In this document: one piece after another, positions 9,404 to 18,210 of the stretch | Layout: each line of letters starts with the position of its first letter | Numbering within the stretch: the stretch's first letter is position 1 | Assembly: GCF_014145635.1 (NCBI RefSeq) | Contig: NZ_JACHTC010000002.1 | Span: forward strand, 310,001 to 374,000 | Direction: 5' to 3' | DNA: 64,000 nucleotides | From: Myroides sp. WP-1 | GTDB lineage: Bacteria > Bacteroidota > Bacteroidia > Flavobacteriales > Flavobacteriaceae | The notes under the pieces: generated by a model | What the model saw: the letters and a program-made list of their open reading frames with translations, nothing else | Databases searched by the model: none | Told to the model about the DNA's origin: nothing | Program-made: the position numbers and the translations under genes

Positions 9404-10165
9404 TCACTGCTCACTCAATCTTCGATTGGCAAATTCCCAGTTTAAATGAGGGAGGAGTGCTTTAATGTATTTTTCTTTGTCGTTTTTATAGGAAGCTAAA
9501 TAAGCGTGCTCCCATAAGTCAATAACCAATAGCGGTTTTCCTAGTCGCAATGTAATTGGGTTTGTATTGTTTTCTGTCGTTAGCAAGGTGAGATTATTGC
9601 GGTGATCTGCAATAAGCCACAACCAACCAGAACCTTCAAACTCAACAGCCATTCTTGTAATTTCAGCTTTTAAATTGTTGTAAGAGCCAAAACTAGAAGT
9701 GATCATGGCAGATAACGTTGTATTTGGACTTGTTGTCGTTTCTTTACTTATCGATTGCCAAAAGAAATTATGGTTGTAATAAGCACTAGCGAGATGGTTG
9801 ATTTCCACTTGTGCAGGCGTTACTTTAGTCAGGATACCCACAAGGCTATCTGTTACAAAAGGAGTGTTGTGGATGGCTGTATTTAAACGATTGGCATAGC
9901 TTAAATGTATTTCTCCATAGTGTAAAGCCATTTCCTCAGGTTTGAACAATTCACTCAGTTCTTCATATTGAAAAGCAAGAGGATTCATGTCAAAAGGACC
10001 TTGTTTCGTTTTGACCTTTTCTTGGCCTAACGCTGATTTTTTTTCAACAATAAAAGTTTCCCTTTTGGGAATTTCGACTTCAACGAGGTCATTTTTTTTG
10101 CCACAAGATGCCGCTAAAAAAGCCAGGAAGTAAAGAACTAGGTTTAACGACTTGATTCTTTTCAT
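9404..10165 (-). CDS. Fe/Mn superoxide dismutase-domain lipoprotein
   Basis: A 253-residue protein whose first 21 residues form a lipoprotein signal ending LAASC (C21). A Fe/Mn-SOD domain follows from about residue 60. All four metal ligands are recognisable: H82 in LHYGEIH, H132 in NHNFFW, and D216 and H220 in DLWEHAY. It should therefore be an active enzyme, anchored to a membrane outside the cytoplasm, removing periplasmic superoxide. Its start overlaps the acyl-CoA-binding-protein gene by 4 bases, placing it at the end of a phospholipid-synthesis operon. Iron versus manganese cannot be told. Confidence 0.88.
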   Translation of the reverse strand: MKRIKSLNLVLYFLAFLAASCGKKNDLVEVEIPKRETFIVEKKSALGQEKVKTKQGPFDMNPLAFQYEELSELFKPEEMALHYGEIHLSYANRLNTAIHNTPFVTDSLVGILTKVTPAQVEINHLASAYYNHNFFWQSISKETTTSPNTTLSAMITSSFGSYNNLKAEITRMAVEFEGSGWLWLIADHRNNLTLLTTENNTNPITLRLGKPLLVIDLWEHAYLASYKNDKEKYIKALLPHLNWEFANRRLSEQ

Positions 10166-10431
10166 TTTTTGGTCAAAATTGTTTGGGCAATTCTAATATA
10201 TTCTGCTTTAGCTTCTTCAGTGGATAAGTGACTAACTTGTGTCCATGCATTGAACTTAAACGCCTTTTTTAAATCGTGAGACATGTGTTCAAAGTCTTGA
10301 TGACTTAAACCATTTGTCGCTTGTTTATAATAGGCATAAATCCGCAGCATTACATCTGGAGCTAAATTTCTAGCTTCTTTAGAAATTCGCTCATAAGCTT
10401 CTAAGAAGTCTTTATCTAGTTGCTCGTTCAT
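10162..10431 (-). CDS. Acyl-CoA-binding protein
   Basis: An 89-residue four-helix ACBP-family protein that sequesters long-chain acyl-CoA in the cytoplasm. Recognisable family features are the start LDKDFLEAYER, LRIYAYYKQATNG (the tyrosine/lysine acyl-CoA-binding stretch), and FNAWTQVSHLSTEEAKAEYI. The length matches single-domain ACBPs. It lies between the psd and SOD genes on the same strand, 2 bases after psd and overlapping SOD by 4 bases. That fits a role in feeding phospholipid synthesis. Confidence 0.88.
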   Translation of the reverse strand: MNEQLDKDFLEAYERISKEARNLAPDVMLRIYAYYKQATNGLSHQDFEHMSHDLKKAFKFNAWTQVSHLSTEEAKAEYIRIAQTILTKK

Positions 10432-10433
10432 TC

Positions 10434-11084
10434 CTATTTTTTTGCAATTATCGTTTTGTTACCGATCGCTTTTTGGTTGAGCACTACATCTACTTTTGTT
10501 CCAACTGGTAAGTATAGATCTACTCTAGATCCGAATTTAATAAATCCTGCATCAGTTCCTTGAATGGCTTGCATTCCAGGTTGTGCGTAGTTTACAATTC
10601 GCTTAGCTAGCGCACCTGCGATTTGGCGGTACATAACCTCTCCGTAAACAGGGTTGTCAATAACTACTGTTGTTCTTTCATTTTCTTCACTTGCCTTTGG
10701 ATGCCAAGCGACAAGATATTTTCCTGCGTGATATTTGCTGTACTTAATTAATCCGCTTAATCCATAACGCGTAACGTGTACATTGATTGGCGACATAAAG
10801 ATAGAAACCATCAAACGGTTATCTTTAAAATATTCAGGCTCATAAACTTCTTCGATCACAACAACTTTTCCATCCACAGGAGCTACAATAACTTGGTCAT
10901 TGGGCTTAATTGATCTGTTTGGATTTCTAAAGAATTGCAACACTAAGATTAGCAGTGCTAGAATAATAGATGACAAAGTCATTCTTAACCAATCAATCGT
11001 TATGAAATAATCAAAAACTACAATAATGATTACAGCGACTACTAACGAGAAAAAAATAATTTTAGTTCCTTCTTTATGAAACAT
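10434..11084 (-). CDS. psd: Phosphatidylserine decarboxylase (short, archaeal-like family)
   Basis: A 216-residue membrane enzyme that makes phosphatidylethanolamine from phosphatidylserine. Two N-terminal hydrophobic helices (about residues 10-50) are followed by the PSD core. It has SIFMSPINVHVTRYG and a C-terminal KFGSRVDLYLP, whose Gly-Ser is the self-cleavage site that creates the pyruvoyl group. The short length matches the PSD-related family of Bacteroidota. It is 3 bases downstream of cdsA, so two consecutive steps of phospholipid synthesis are encoded together. Confidence 0.93.
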   Translation of the reverse strand: MFHKEGTKIIFFSLVVAVIIIVVFDYFITIDWLRMTLSSIILALLILVLQFFRNPNRSIKPNDQVIVAPVDGKVVVIEEVYEPEYFKDNRLMVSIFMSPINVHVTRYGLSGLIKYSKYHAGKYLVAWHPKASEENERTTVVIDNPVYGEVMYRQIAGALAKRIVNYAQPGMQAIQGTDAGFIKFGSRVDLYLPVGTKVDVVLNQKAIGNKTIIAKK

Positions 11085-11087
11085 GAC

Positions 11088-11876
11088 TTATAAAATTTGA
11101 AAAATTATATACAAAAAGGGTGAGATAAATAAGATGCTGTCTAAGCGATCTAGGATACCTCCATGCCCAGGCATGATAGTGCCACTATCTTTTACACCAG
11201 CTTCTCTTTTGAAATGCGATTCAACCAAATCACCAAGTGTTCCGAATAGCCCTACAAAAATAGCACTTGCAATCCAAATATACACATTTAATGAGGTAAA
11301 AAACTGATTTAATACTAGAGAAGCTATAATCGCGAATACAATACCACCTAGTAAGCCTTCGATAGTTTTCTTTGGTGATATACGTTCAAATAACTTGTGT
11401 TTACCAAATTTTTTACCAACAATATAAGCAAAAGTATCATTGGTCCATACTAAAATAAGAATGCCAATTACGATTTGTGGCTGATAACCTTCTGCTGTAT
11501 AAGGGAGGTGTAAAAAAGCTAAAAAGGTTCCAATAACGTATCCCAAGAAGAGGATAACTTTGATTGGAAGACTTCGGTTGGGTTTTCGGGTGGTGAATAG
11601 TTCTGCCGTTATTGCTAAAAGTATCAAAAACGTTGCGATTACTAAAGCGTTAATAGGTAAGGGTACCACTGATTGAAATAGTGCTCCCACAGCTAATAAA
11701 CTAATGCCTACGCAAAAGTATTTTGATAGTTGTATTAAGCGTGAGAATTCATATGCAGCTACAACCATGAAAAAACTAAAAAGTATTTTGAAGGTTAGCG
11801 CATCATATAAGGTTGCACTTATTAGTAGAACAATATATACAATTCCCGATATTGCTCTTTTAACGGTTTCAGACAT
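11088..11876 (-). CDS. cdsA: Phosphatidate cytidylyltransferase
   Basis: A 262-residue integral membrane enzyme that converts phosphatidic acid and CTP to CDP-diacylglycerol. It has seven to eight hydrophobic helices. The CDS signature is SHFKREAGVKDSGTIMPGHGGILDRLDS near the C-terminus, with the catalytic aspartates in KDSG and DRLDS, preceded by the conserved WTNDTFAYIVGKKFGKHK and SPKKTIEG elements. It is followed on the minus strand by psd and preceded by the LUD-domain gene with 3-base spacing, so it belongs to one operon. Confidence 0.95.
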   Translation of the reverse strand: MSETVKRAISGIVYIVLLISATLYDALTFKILFSFFMVVAAYEFSRLIQLSKYFCVGISLLAVGALFQSVVPLPINALVIATFLILLAITAELFTTRKPNRSLPIKVILFLGYVIGTFLAFLHLPYTAEGYQPQIVIGILILVWTNDTFAYIVGKKFGKHKLFERISPKKTIEGLLGGIVFAIIASLVLNQFFTSLNVYIWIASAIFVGLFGTLGDLVESHFKREAGVKDSGTIMPGHGGILDRLDSILFISPFLYIIFQIL

Positions 11877-11879
11877 AAT

Positions 11880-12485
11880 TTAGAGATCTTCTAATAAAAG
11901 TAAATATAAGTTTTTAGGAGATCTGCCATAACTTAAGAAATCTTGATTGGCAGACGGTTTAAAACAGTTAATAGCCGTAATATTAGTAGGCAAAGAACTG
12001 CTGTACTTTCTTTTTATTTCGCGTAATCCATCACTTTTTGTTCGTGTAATTTGACTCGTTGCAGCGATAATAATTATGTTGTCTGGGATTTCGTGCGGTT
12101 TGTAATCTCTCAGCTGCTTTTCACAAAATAAAATAGCTCCATCATCTGCAATTAAACTTTCACAAGATGAAACAAAAAAAAGCGGTTGCTTTGAGTTGAT
12201 ATATTTAATATTATTTTCCCTTAAAAGTGAATGAAATTTGTTTTCATGTGTTAGGGCTTCTTTTTCAAACCAATCATTTTCCACTAATACATTGACAAAG
12301 GTCTCGTGTAATTCTGTTTGTGTATCACAATACAAGAACTTACCACCGTTATTCTTAAAATTAACAGTGAATAAGTCATCAACAGGCATAACAGTCTCTG
12401 GAAGATATTGGCTTTTTTGATCGCCGTTTTCTTCATTATTTTGTTTTGACATAAATCCGCTAATTAACTTCTTTAGAAAGCTCAT
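11880..12485 (-). CDS. LUD-domain (LutC/YkgG-like) protein
   Basis: A 201-residue soluble protein of the LUD fold, found in the lactate-utilisation proteins LutB and LutC but also in stand-alone proteins. The family-like core is SLIADDGAILFCEKQLRDYKPHEIPDNIIIIAA, which corresponds to the TGTIV/binding-loop part of the fold. There are no lutA or lutB neighbours; instead it opens the cdsA-psd-ACBP-SOD cluster, with 3-base spacing to cdsA. A lactate role is therefore unsupported. Stand-alone LUD proteins in this position are common in Flavobacteria as far as I recall. Confidence 0.7.
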   Translation of the reverse strand: MSFLKKLISGFMSKQNNEENGDQKSQYLPETVMPVDDLFTVNFKNNGGKFLYCDTQTELHETFVNVLVENDWFEKEALTHENKFHSLLRENNIKYINSKQPLFFVSSCESLIADDGAILFCEKQLRDYKPHEIPDNIIIIAATSQITRTKSDGLREIKRKYSSSLPTNITAINCFKPSANQDFLSYGRSPKNLYLLLLEDL

Positions 12486-12528
12486 AGGTTAAGTGTCGAA
12501 ATAGATGGTTTGTATTATCTTCAAAGAT

Positions 12529-12573
12529 AAAAAAAATCTTAACTTAAAAGGGTCTTTAAGTTAAGATTTTTAT
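12529..12573 (-). terminator. Hairpin terminator after ftsH
   Basis: A perfect 16-bp stem (12533-12548 with 12555-12570) around six bases, with an A run on the plus strand that becomes the T tract for minus-strand ftsH transcripts. Confidence 0.8.
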
Positions 12574-12596
12574 ATGGTTTGTTATATTATGCTTGA

Positions 12597-14561
12597 TTAA
12601 GCGATTGTTTCTTCGCTATCCGATTGAGGTTGAATTGTGTTTTCTACTGTTTCAACTGGTTCAAAAGGTCTTTTACCAAAGATATTTTCTAAATCTTGTT
12701 GGAAAATAACCTCTTTTTCACAAAGTAAATCGGCTAATTGAATTAATTTATCCTTGTGTTGAGTTAAAATGGTTTGAGCACGCTCATATTGACCTTCGAT
12801 CAATTTCGAGATTTCTTCGTCAATTACCTTAGCTGTATCTTCTGAATAAGGTTTGCTAAAGTTGTACTCGTTCTGACCTGATGAATCGTAATAGGTGATG
12901 TTTCCAAGTCTGTCGTTTAATCCATAAACAGTAACCATCGCTCTTGCTTGTTTGGCTACTTTTTCAAGATCACTGAGTGCACCCGTTGAAATTTTGTCAA
13001 AGACAATTTTTTCAGCAGCACGTCCACCCATAGTAGCACACATTTCATCTAGCATTTGTTCTGTGCGGACAATTTGTCTTTCAGCAGGTAAATACCAAGC
13101 AGCTCCTAAACTTTGTCCACGCGGTACAATAGTAACTTTTACAAGTGGTGCTGCATGTTCACACATCCAACTTACAGTCGCATGACCTGCTTCGTGTATA
13201 GCGATAGCGTATTTCTCTTCTGGTGTAATGATTTTGTTTTTCTTTTCTAATCCACCTATAATACGGTCTACTGCATCCAAGAAATCTTGCATATCTACTT
13301 CTTTCTTGTCTTTACGAGCTGCAGTTAAAGCCGCTTCGTTACACACGTTTGCTATGTCAGCACCAGAGAACCCCGGTGTTTGTTTAGCTAAAAAGTCAAT
13401 ATCTAAATTGTCTACTCTTTTAATGTTGCGCAAGTGAACATTGAAAATAGCTTCTCTCTCTTTAACGTCCGGAAGGTCAACATAAATTTGTCTGTCAAAA
13501 CGACCTGCACGTAGAAGGGCTTTATCCAAGATTTCTGCACGGTTAGTTGCTGCCAATACAATTACGTTAGTATGTGAACCGAAACCATCCATTTCTGTCA
13601 GTAGCTGGTTTAACGTGTTTTCTCTTTCGTCATTTGATCCAGAGAAATTACTTTTTCCTCGAGCTCTACCTACAGCATCAATCTCGTCAATAAAGATAAT
13701 AGCTGGTGATTTTTCTTTTGCTTGTTTGAATAAGTCGCGTACACGTGATGCACCAACTCCAACGAACATTTCTACGAAATCAGAACCTGACAACGAGAAG
13801 AAAGGTACTTTTGCTTCGCCAGCAACTGCTTTAGCTAACAATGTTTTACCTGTTCCTGGAGGTCCTACCAAAAGAGCTCCTTTTGGTATTTTTCCACCAA
13901 TTGATGTATATTTTTCAGGGTTCTTTAAGAACTCTACAATTTCTACAATTTCTTCTTTGGCCCCTTCTAATCCTGCCACATCACTAAAAGTAACTTTAAT
14001 GTCGTTCTTTTCGTCGAAGAGTTTAGCTTTTGATTTTCCAATAGAGAAAATCTGTCCACCACCACCAGCACCACTGCCACCAGTCATTCTTCTCATCATG
14101 AATAACCAGAAACCAATGATAATGATAATTGGCAAGAAACTGATGAAATAATCACCCCAGTTACTCTCTGCTTCTGATTTGTATTCCAGAAGTTTACCCT
14201 CAACAGCAGCTTCATCCAATTTCTTTTGGAAAATTTCTGAGTTACCAATTTCTGTTACAAACTGAGGACCTGTACTTTCTTTACCTAAGATTGATTTTCG
14301 TTGTAATTCTTCAAAGTCTTTGCTCTGCAAAGCGTCTTTGGTCAAATAAATTTTAGCAACAGAACGATTAAATTCTACCTTTTCAACTTTACCTTCTTTC
14401 AGGTAATCGAAGAATTTAGACAGACTCAGTTGTTTGGAATCTCCAACACCGCTTCCGTTTGATAAAAAGTTTATAACCAATACAATAACCACAATGCTCG
14501 CGTACAATATCCACGGGCTAAATTTGGGTTTGTTTTGGTTTGGTTTTATGTTTCCCGCCAT
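12597..14561 (-). CDS. ftsH: ATP-dependent zinc metalloprotease FtsH
   Basis: A 654-residue membrane-anchored AAA+ protease that degrades unassembled membrane proteins and short-lived regulators. Features in order are an N-terminal helix (about 16-35), a periplasmic domain, and a second helix near 135-155 followed by a Gly-rich linker. Then come Walker A (GPPGTGKT), Walker B (IIFIDEIDAVG), the SRH arginine segment, and the M41 zinc site HEAGH (about residue 450) with the downstream acidic ligand. The tail is acidic. It follows rsfS with a 19-base gap. Confidence 0.98.
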   Translation of the reverse strand: MAGNIKPNQNKPKFSPWILYASIVVIVLVINFLSNGSGVGDSKQLSLSKFFDYLKEGKVEKVEFNRSVAKIYLTKDALQSKDFEELQRKSILGKESTGPQFVTEIGNSEIFQKKLDEAAVEGKLLEYKSEAESNWGDYFISFLPIIIIIGFWLFMMRRMTGGSGAGGGGQIFSIGKSKAKLFDEKNDIKVTFSDVAGLEGAKEEIVEIVEFLKNPEKYTSIGGKIPKGALLVGPPGTGKTLLAKAVAGEAKVPFFSLSGSDFVEMFVGVGASRVRDLFKQAKEKSPAIIFIDEIDAVGRARGKSNFSGSNDERENTLNQLLTEMDGFGSHTNVIVLAATNRAEILDKALLRAGRFDRQIYVDLPDVKEREAIFNVHLRNIKRVDNLDIDFLAKQTPGFSGADIANVCNEAALTAARKDKKEVDMQDFLDAVDRIIGGLEKKNKIITPEEKYAIAIHEAGHATVSWMCEHAAPLVKVTIVPRGQSLGAAWYLPAERQIVRTEQMLDEMCATMGGRAAEKIVFDKISTGALSDLEKVAKQARAMVTVYGLNDRLGNITYYDSSGQNEYNFSKPYSEDTAKVIDEEISKLIEGQYERAQTILTQHKDKLIQLADLLCEKEVIFQQDLENIFGKRPFEPVETVENTIQPQSDSEETIA

Positions 14562-14580
14562 GAAGAATAAATTTTAAGGT

Positions 14581-14952
14581 TTAATATTGGCTGTTGATAT
14601 TTGTAATCTTTGCGTCTCCCCACAAGCTCTCTAGGTTGTAAAATTCGCGAATTGATTTTTGGAATACGTGTACCACAACATTAACGTAGTCCATTAAAAT
14701 CCATTCTGCATTTATTTCCCCCTCAACATGCCAAGGTTTGTCGTGTAATTCTTTTGATACAATTTTTTGAACTGAACCCGCGATCGCATTTACTTGCGTA
14801 TTCGAGTTTCCATCACATATAATGAAGTAATCACAAGGTGTGTTATCTATTTCTCTTAAATCTAAAATTGTTGTGTTTTCCCCTTTTACAGCTTCAATTC
14901 CTTTGATAATATTAGCAATCAATTCGTCGTTGTTGATAGTTTTGTTTGTCAT
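14581..14952 (-). CDS. rsfS: Ribosomal silencing factor RsfS
   Basis: A 123-residue RsfS/Iojap-family protein that binds ribosomal protein L14 and blocks subunit joining when nutrients are short. Family landmarks are DNTPCDYFIICDGNSNTQVNAIA and KPWHVEGEINAEWILMDYVNVVVHVF. The length is normal. It sits directly upstream of ftsH on the same strand. birA diverges from it across about 100 bases. Confidence 0.93.
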   Translation of the reverse strand: MTNKTINNDELIANIIKGIEAVKGENTTILDLREIDNTPCDYFIICDGNSNTQVNAIAGSVQKIVSKELHDKPWHVEGEINAEWILMDYVNVVVHVFQKSIREFYNLESLWGDAKITNINSQY

Positions 14953-15054
14953 TTATTGATTTTATCTAAATTTCTTCAAGTTAACAAAAATATGTTTCCT
15001 AATTTTGGGTTCAAATATAGTGAATCGCTTCTGATTAGACTACAATAATTTTAT

Positions 15055-15786
15055 ATGAATATTATCAAACTCGATGCCACGGCGTCTACAAATACCTATT
15101 TAAGAGAGATGTTAACAACTTGTGATTTAGAAAACTTCACTGTTGTTGTTGCTGAAAATCAATTTGCAGGTAAAGGACAGCGTGGTTCTAATTGGGTATC
15201 TGAAGCAGGTAGTAACCTGACATTTAGCGTGTTGTTGAAAAGTGTGCCGGTGTCAATTCAACGTGTTTTTGATCTGAATGTTATGGTTGCCTTGGCTGTT
15301 GTACGCACCTTAAAAAAAATGTATAACCTGCCATTTTTTATCAAATGGCCGAATGACATTTTGTCCTATACAAAGAAAATCTGTGGCATACTCATTGAGA
15401 ATATTATCAAGCAGCAAGGTGAAGTATTCTCTATTGTCGGAATTGGTATTAATGTTAATCAAAAGAACTTCTCTTCGATGAGTAAAGCAAGTTCTCTTTC
15501 TATTATGCTTGAAAAACAGCTAGATAAAGAAGAACTTTTGCACGCGTTATTGCAAGAATTAGCGAAGGGCTATCAGCAATTGGCAGAAGGTCAAGCTGCT
15601 CTTATGTGGCAAGAGTATAAGACTTTTTTGTTTCGAAAAGACAGTGTGTCTGCTTTTGAATTGCCTCAAGGTAGTCGCTTTAACGGAATAATAAGAGATG
15701 TGACTCCTTATGGAAAGTTAGTTGTCGAAATGGAAGACAGCTCAAACGCGGTGTTTGACTTGAAAGAAGTAAAGCTATTGTATTAG
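15055..15786 (+). CDS. birA: Biotin--[acetyl-CoA-carboxylase] ligase
   Basis: A 243-residue biotin protein ligase that activates biotin with ATP and attaches it to the carboxyl-carrier subunit of acetyl-CoA carboxylase. It has the catalytic GKGQRGSNWVSEAGSNLTFS loop and KWPNDI (about residues 100-105), with a small C-terminal domain. There is no N-terminal helix-turn-helix, so it is the monofunctional form and cannot act as a biotin repressor. It diverges from rsfS. Confidence 0.94.
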   Translation: MNIIKLDATASTNTYLREMLTTCDLENFTVVVAENQFAGKGQRGSNWVSEAGSNLTFSVLLKSVPVSIQRVFDLNVMVALAVVRTLKKMYNLPFFIKWPNDILSYTKKICGILIENIIKQQGEVFSIVGIGINVNQKNFSSMSKASSLSIMLEKQLDKEELLHALLQELAKGYQQLAEGQAALMWQEYKTFLFRKDSVSAFELPQGSRFNGIIRDVTPYGKLVVEMEDSSNAVFDLKEVKLLY

Positions 15787-15817
15787 TTCAAAATAAGGAT
15801 TGTCCTTACTTTGAACT
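15785..15817. terminator. Hairpin between converging birA and msrB
   Basis: A 15-bp stem (15785-15799 with 15803-15817) with one mismatch or wobble and a TTG loop. It starts within the birA stop codon and lies between converging genes. No T run follows, so it may be a transcript-end hairpin. Confidence 0.6.
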
Positions 15818-15827
15818 ACGACATTGT

Positions 15828-16220
15828 TTATTTTTGATGCTTTATTGAAATTGAGTTAATGCAATAGCGATGCCCAGTTGTTTCTTGTGGCCCATCAGGA
15901 AATACATGTCCTAAATGACCGTTACAATTGGAACAAACTACTTCTACACGAACCATACCGTGACTTACATCTTTATTGTAAGTGACGCTGCCCTCTACGG
16001 CTTGATCAAAAGACGGCCATCCGCAGTGGGAGTTGAACTTGGTGTTAGAATCAAATAAAACTTGACCACAACCCGAGCAAACATATTGTCCGTCCTCATA
16101 AAAATCATTGTACTCTCCTGTAAAAGGACGCTCTGTTCCTTTTTCTCTCAATACATAGAATTGCTCTGGTGTCAGTATTTCCTGCCATTCTTGCTCTGTT
16201 GTCTGTTTGTCTTTTTTCAT
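15828..16220 (-). CDS. msrB: Peptide-methionine (R)-S-oxide reductase
   Basis: A 130-residue MsrB that repairs oxidised methionine, reducing the R-sulfoxide. It shows both zinc CxxC pairs (CSGCG and CSNCNGH) and the catalytic cysteine in HRYCINSIS at the C-terminus. I chose the ATG at 16220 (protein starting MKKDKQ). An upstream in-frame ATG at 16268 would overlap the previous gene by 38 bases and adds a tail unlike the family. It lies 10 bases after the hydrolase gene and is probably co-transcribed. Confidence 0.95.
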   Translation of the reverse strand: MKKDKQTTEQEWQEILTPEQFYVLREKGTERPFTGEYNDFYEDGQYVCSGCGQVLFDSNTKFNSHCGWPSFDQAVEGSVTYNKDVSHGMVRVEVVCSNCNGHLGHVFPDGPQETTGHRYCINSISIKHQK

Positions 16221-16230
16221 CTTGTTGTTA

Positions 16231-17109
16231 TTAGTTGTTTTCCTGTGTAAAATCGCGAATGCGTTCAATTACTTTTTTATCACCCAATATTTTGCGATGA
16301 CCTAGACCTGCTGTTATCATCAATTGGCTAGTTGGTGCGTGTTTTTTAATTTGATAAGCCGCTTTAATCGGAACATCAACATCGTCTTCATCATGTATAA
16401 TTAATAACGGAATATCTAGATGTTCTGCTGCTTTATGAACACAGTAGCTGTCCATGGAGCGGTTGAATTGCTTTTCGAAACGCGCTTTGATAATCTGTGC
16501 AATTGCTGGTTTGAGCTGAATCTGTTTCACGAAATCTTCAATTACATCTTGTACTACGTCTCCACTGCCAATGATGATTGCTTTTTTTGCTTTCAAACCA
16601 TCGCGCAATGCATTGATCGTTGTCATGCCACCCAAAGAGTGTCCAACTACAAGGTCAAAAGGCCCGAATTGCTTTTCGATTTCAAAGGCAGAGGCGATGA
16701 ATTCAGTCAGATTTGTTTTTGTTTTCGGTGAAAAACCGTGACCAGGAGCATCAAAACTGACAATGTCATAGCCTTGTCTGATTAAAATATTAGCAATGGT
16801 TACGAGTTGTGTCCCTCTGCCATTCCAACCGTGAATGAGCAACGCTTTTTTAGTTGCTTTTTTGTTGATCCCATATTCGTATACAACAATATCCTTTTTA
16901 ATTGTATTGACATACAACTTCGTTCTTTTGCTTTTAGAAAGCATTTCTTTTTCCCTTTTAGGAGTTTTGAATTTTATGGGTGTTATAAAGAGATTCTGTG
17001 CGAATTTTGCAGCGAGTGAAAGGGAGAAAAATTGTAAAAACTTCCCTGTCCAAATGATCGATTTAGGTATTTCTAGCGAATGTTTTACCTTTTTAGAATT
17101 GTCTTGCAT
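16231..17109 (-). CDS. Alpha/beta hydrolase
   Basis: A 292-residue alpha/beta-fold hydrolase. The oxyanion motif HGWNGRG is followed by the nucleophile elbow GHSLGG (serine near residue 154), the acid in HDEDDVDVP and the histidine in GLGHRKIL. These complete the catalytic triad. There is a hydrophobic but not clearly cleaved N-terminus. Substrate unknown. Its neighbour msrB follows by 10 bases, suggesting one transcript. Confidence 0.85.
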   Translation of the reverse strand: MQDNSKKVKHSLEIPKSIIWTGKFLQFFSLSLAAKFAQNLFITPIKFKTPKREKEMLSKSKRTKLYVNTIKKDIVVYEYGINKKATKKALLIHGWNGRGTQLVTIANILIRQGYDIVSFDAPGHGFSPKTKTNLTEFIASAFEIEKQFGPFDLVVGHSLGGMTTINALRDGLKAKKAIIIGSGDVVQDVIEDFVKQIQLKPAIAQIIKARFEKQFNRSMDSYCVHKAAEHLDIPLLIIHDEDDVDVPIKAAYQIKKHAPTSQLMITAGLGHRKILGDKKVIERIRDFTQENN

Positions 17110-17327
17110 TATTTACCAACGTTTCGAACAAAAATACAAAATATATTGGGAGGCTTTTTTTCGCAAGGTTCTTTTTTGGTTTTTGCAGTTGTTTTTTTAT
17201 TACACAGGTTCTTAAAGAGGTGGTATCTTCTTACTTGTTGTTTGATTTGACAAAAGATTAAAAAAACAAAAAAATATTTCCATTTGTTAAACATCAAAGA
17301 ATAATTTTAATTTTGATAAAAAAAAGA

Positions 17328-18140
17328 ATGAGAAAACTAGCTTTAACTTTAGGAGTGGTTCTTTTGCTAAGTGGCTGTAAAACAAATCCATTTAGTGGAA
17401 AAAGTACAATGGCTTTTGTGTCAGATGCTTCTTTGTTTCCTTCATCTTTCCAGCAGTATGGAGAGTTCTTGAAAGAAAATAAAGTCATTAAAGGAACGAA
17501 AGACGCAAAGAGAATTGAAGATATTGGAAACAAGATTCGCATAGCTGCTGAGAAGTGGTTGACGGCAAATGGTTATCCAAAATATTTAGACGATTACCGT
17601 TGGGAATATAATTTAGTTGATGACAAAGAGGTTAATGCTTGGTGTATGCCAGGGGGTAAGATTGTGTTCTTTACGGGAATATTGCCGATCTGTCAAACCG
17701 ATGCTGGAATCGCTACGGTTATGGGACATGAGGTATCGCATGCTTTAGCTAATCACGGACAACAGCGTATGAGTGCTGCTATGCTACAGCAAGCAGCGGC
17801 GGTTGGCCTAGATGCAGCAACAGCAAATAGCAAAGGATCAACGAAAGAAGCCTTAGCTATGGCTTTTGGGTTGGGGAGTCAATATGGTGTAATGTTGCCA
17901 TTTAGTCGCAGCAACGAAAGTGAAGCGGATAAAATTGGTTTAACCTTAATGGCTATTGCGGGATATAACCCCGATGAAGCTGTTAATTTTTGGAGCCGTA
18001 TGGCAGCAAATAGCGGTGATGGAGGAGGAGGCTCGTCTTTTTTAAGTACACACCCTTCTAATCAACAACGCATTGAAGATCTAAGGAAATTGATCCCTGC
18101 TGCCAAAGCAGAAGCTGCTAAATTTGGCGTGACCTTTTAA
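17328..18140 (+). CDS. M48-family metallopeptidase lipoprotein (LoiP/YggG-like)
   Basis: A 270-residue zinc endopeptidase of family M48, resembling LoiP/BepA proteins that act in the periplasm on outer-membrane proteins. The start is taken at ATG 17328, giving a lipoprotein signal MRKLALTLGVVLLLSGC; a TTG at 17313 would only add a lysine-rich stub. The active site is HEVSH in MGHEVSHALANHG, with the third ligand glutamate in SNESEADKIGL. There are no C-terminal TPR repeats, unlike BepA. Confidence 0.9.
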   Translation: MRKLALTLGVVLLLSGCKTNPFSGKSTMAFVSDASLFPSSFQQYGEFLKENKVIKGTKDAKRIEDIGNKIRIAAEKWLTANGYPKYLDDYRWEYNLVDDKEVNAWCMPGGKIVFFTGILPICQTDAGIATVMGHEVSHALANHGQQRMSAAMLQQAAAVGLDAATANSKGSTKEALAMAFGLGSQYGVMLPFSRSNESEADKIGLTLMAIAGYNPDEAVNFWSRMAANSGDGGGGSSFLSTHPSNQQRIEDLRKLIPAAKAEAAKFGVTF

Positions 18141-18149
18141 AATATATAG

Positions 18150-18180
18150 AAAAAAGCTACCCACACAGGTAGCTTTTTTT
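18150..18180 (+). terminator. Intrinsic terminator after M48 gene
   Basis: An 11-bp stem AAAAAGCTACC/GGTAGCTTTTT with a short loop and a T run. Confidence 0.85.
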
Positions 18181-18210
18181 TACTTTAGTGGCCTATTTAG
18201 AACCTGTAGA

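Noticed and set aside
13615..14151. 178-codon frame on the plus strand opposite ftsH
   Set aside because: Lies wholly antisense to a well-supported ftsH; composition reflects the complementary AAA+ coding strand.
16835..17215. 126-codon plus-strand frame
   Set aside because: Mostly opposite the alpha/beta hydrolase gene, with hydrophobic composition typical of antisense of coding DNA.
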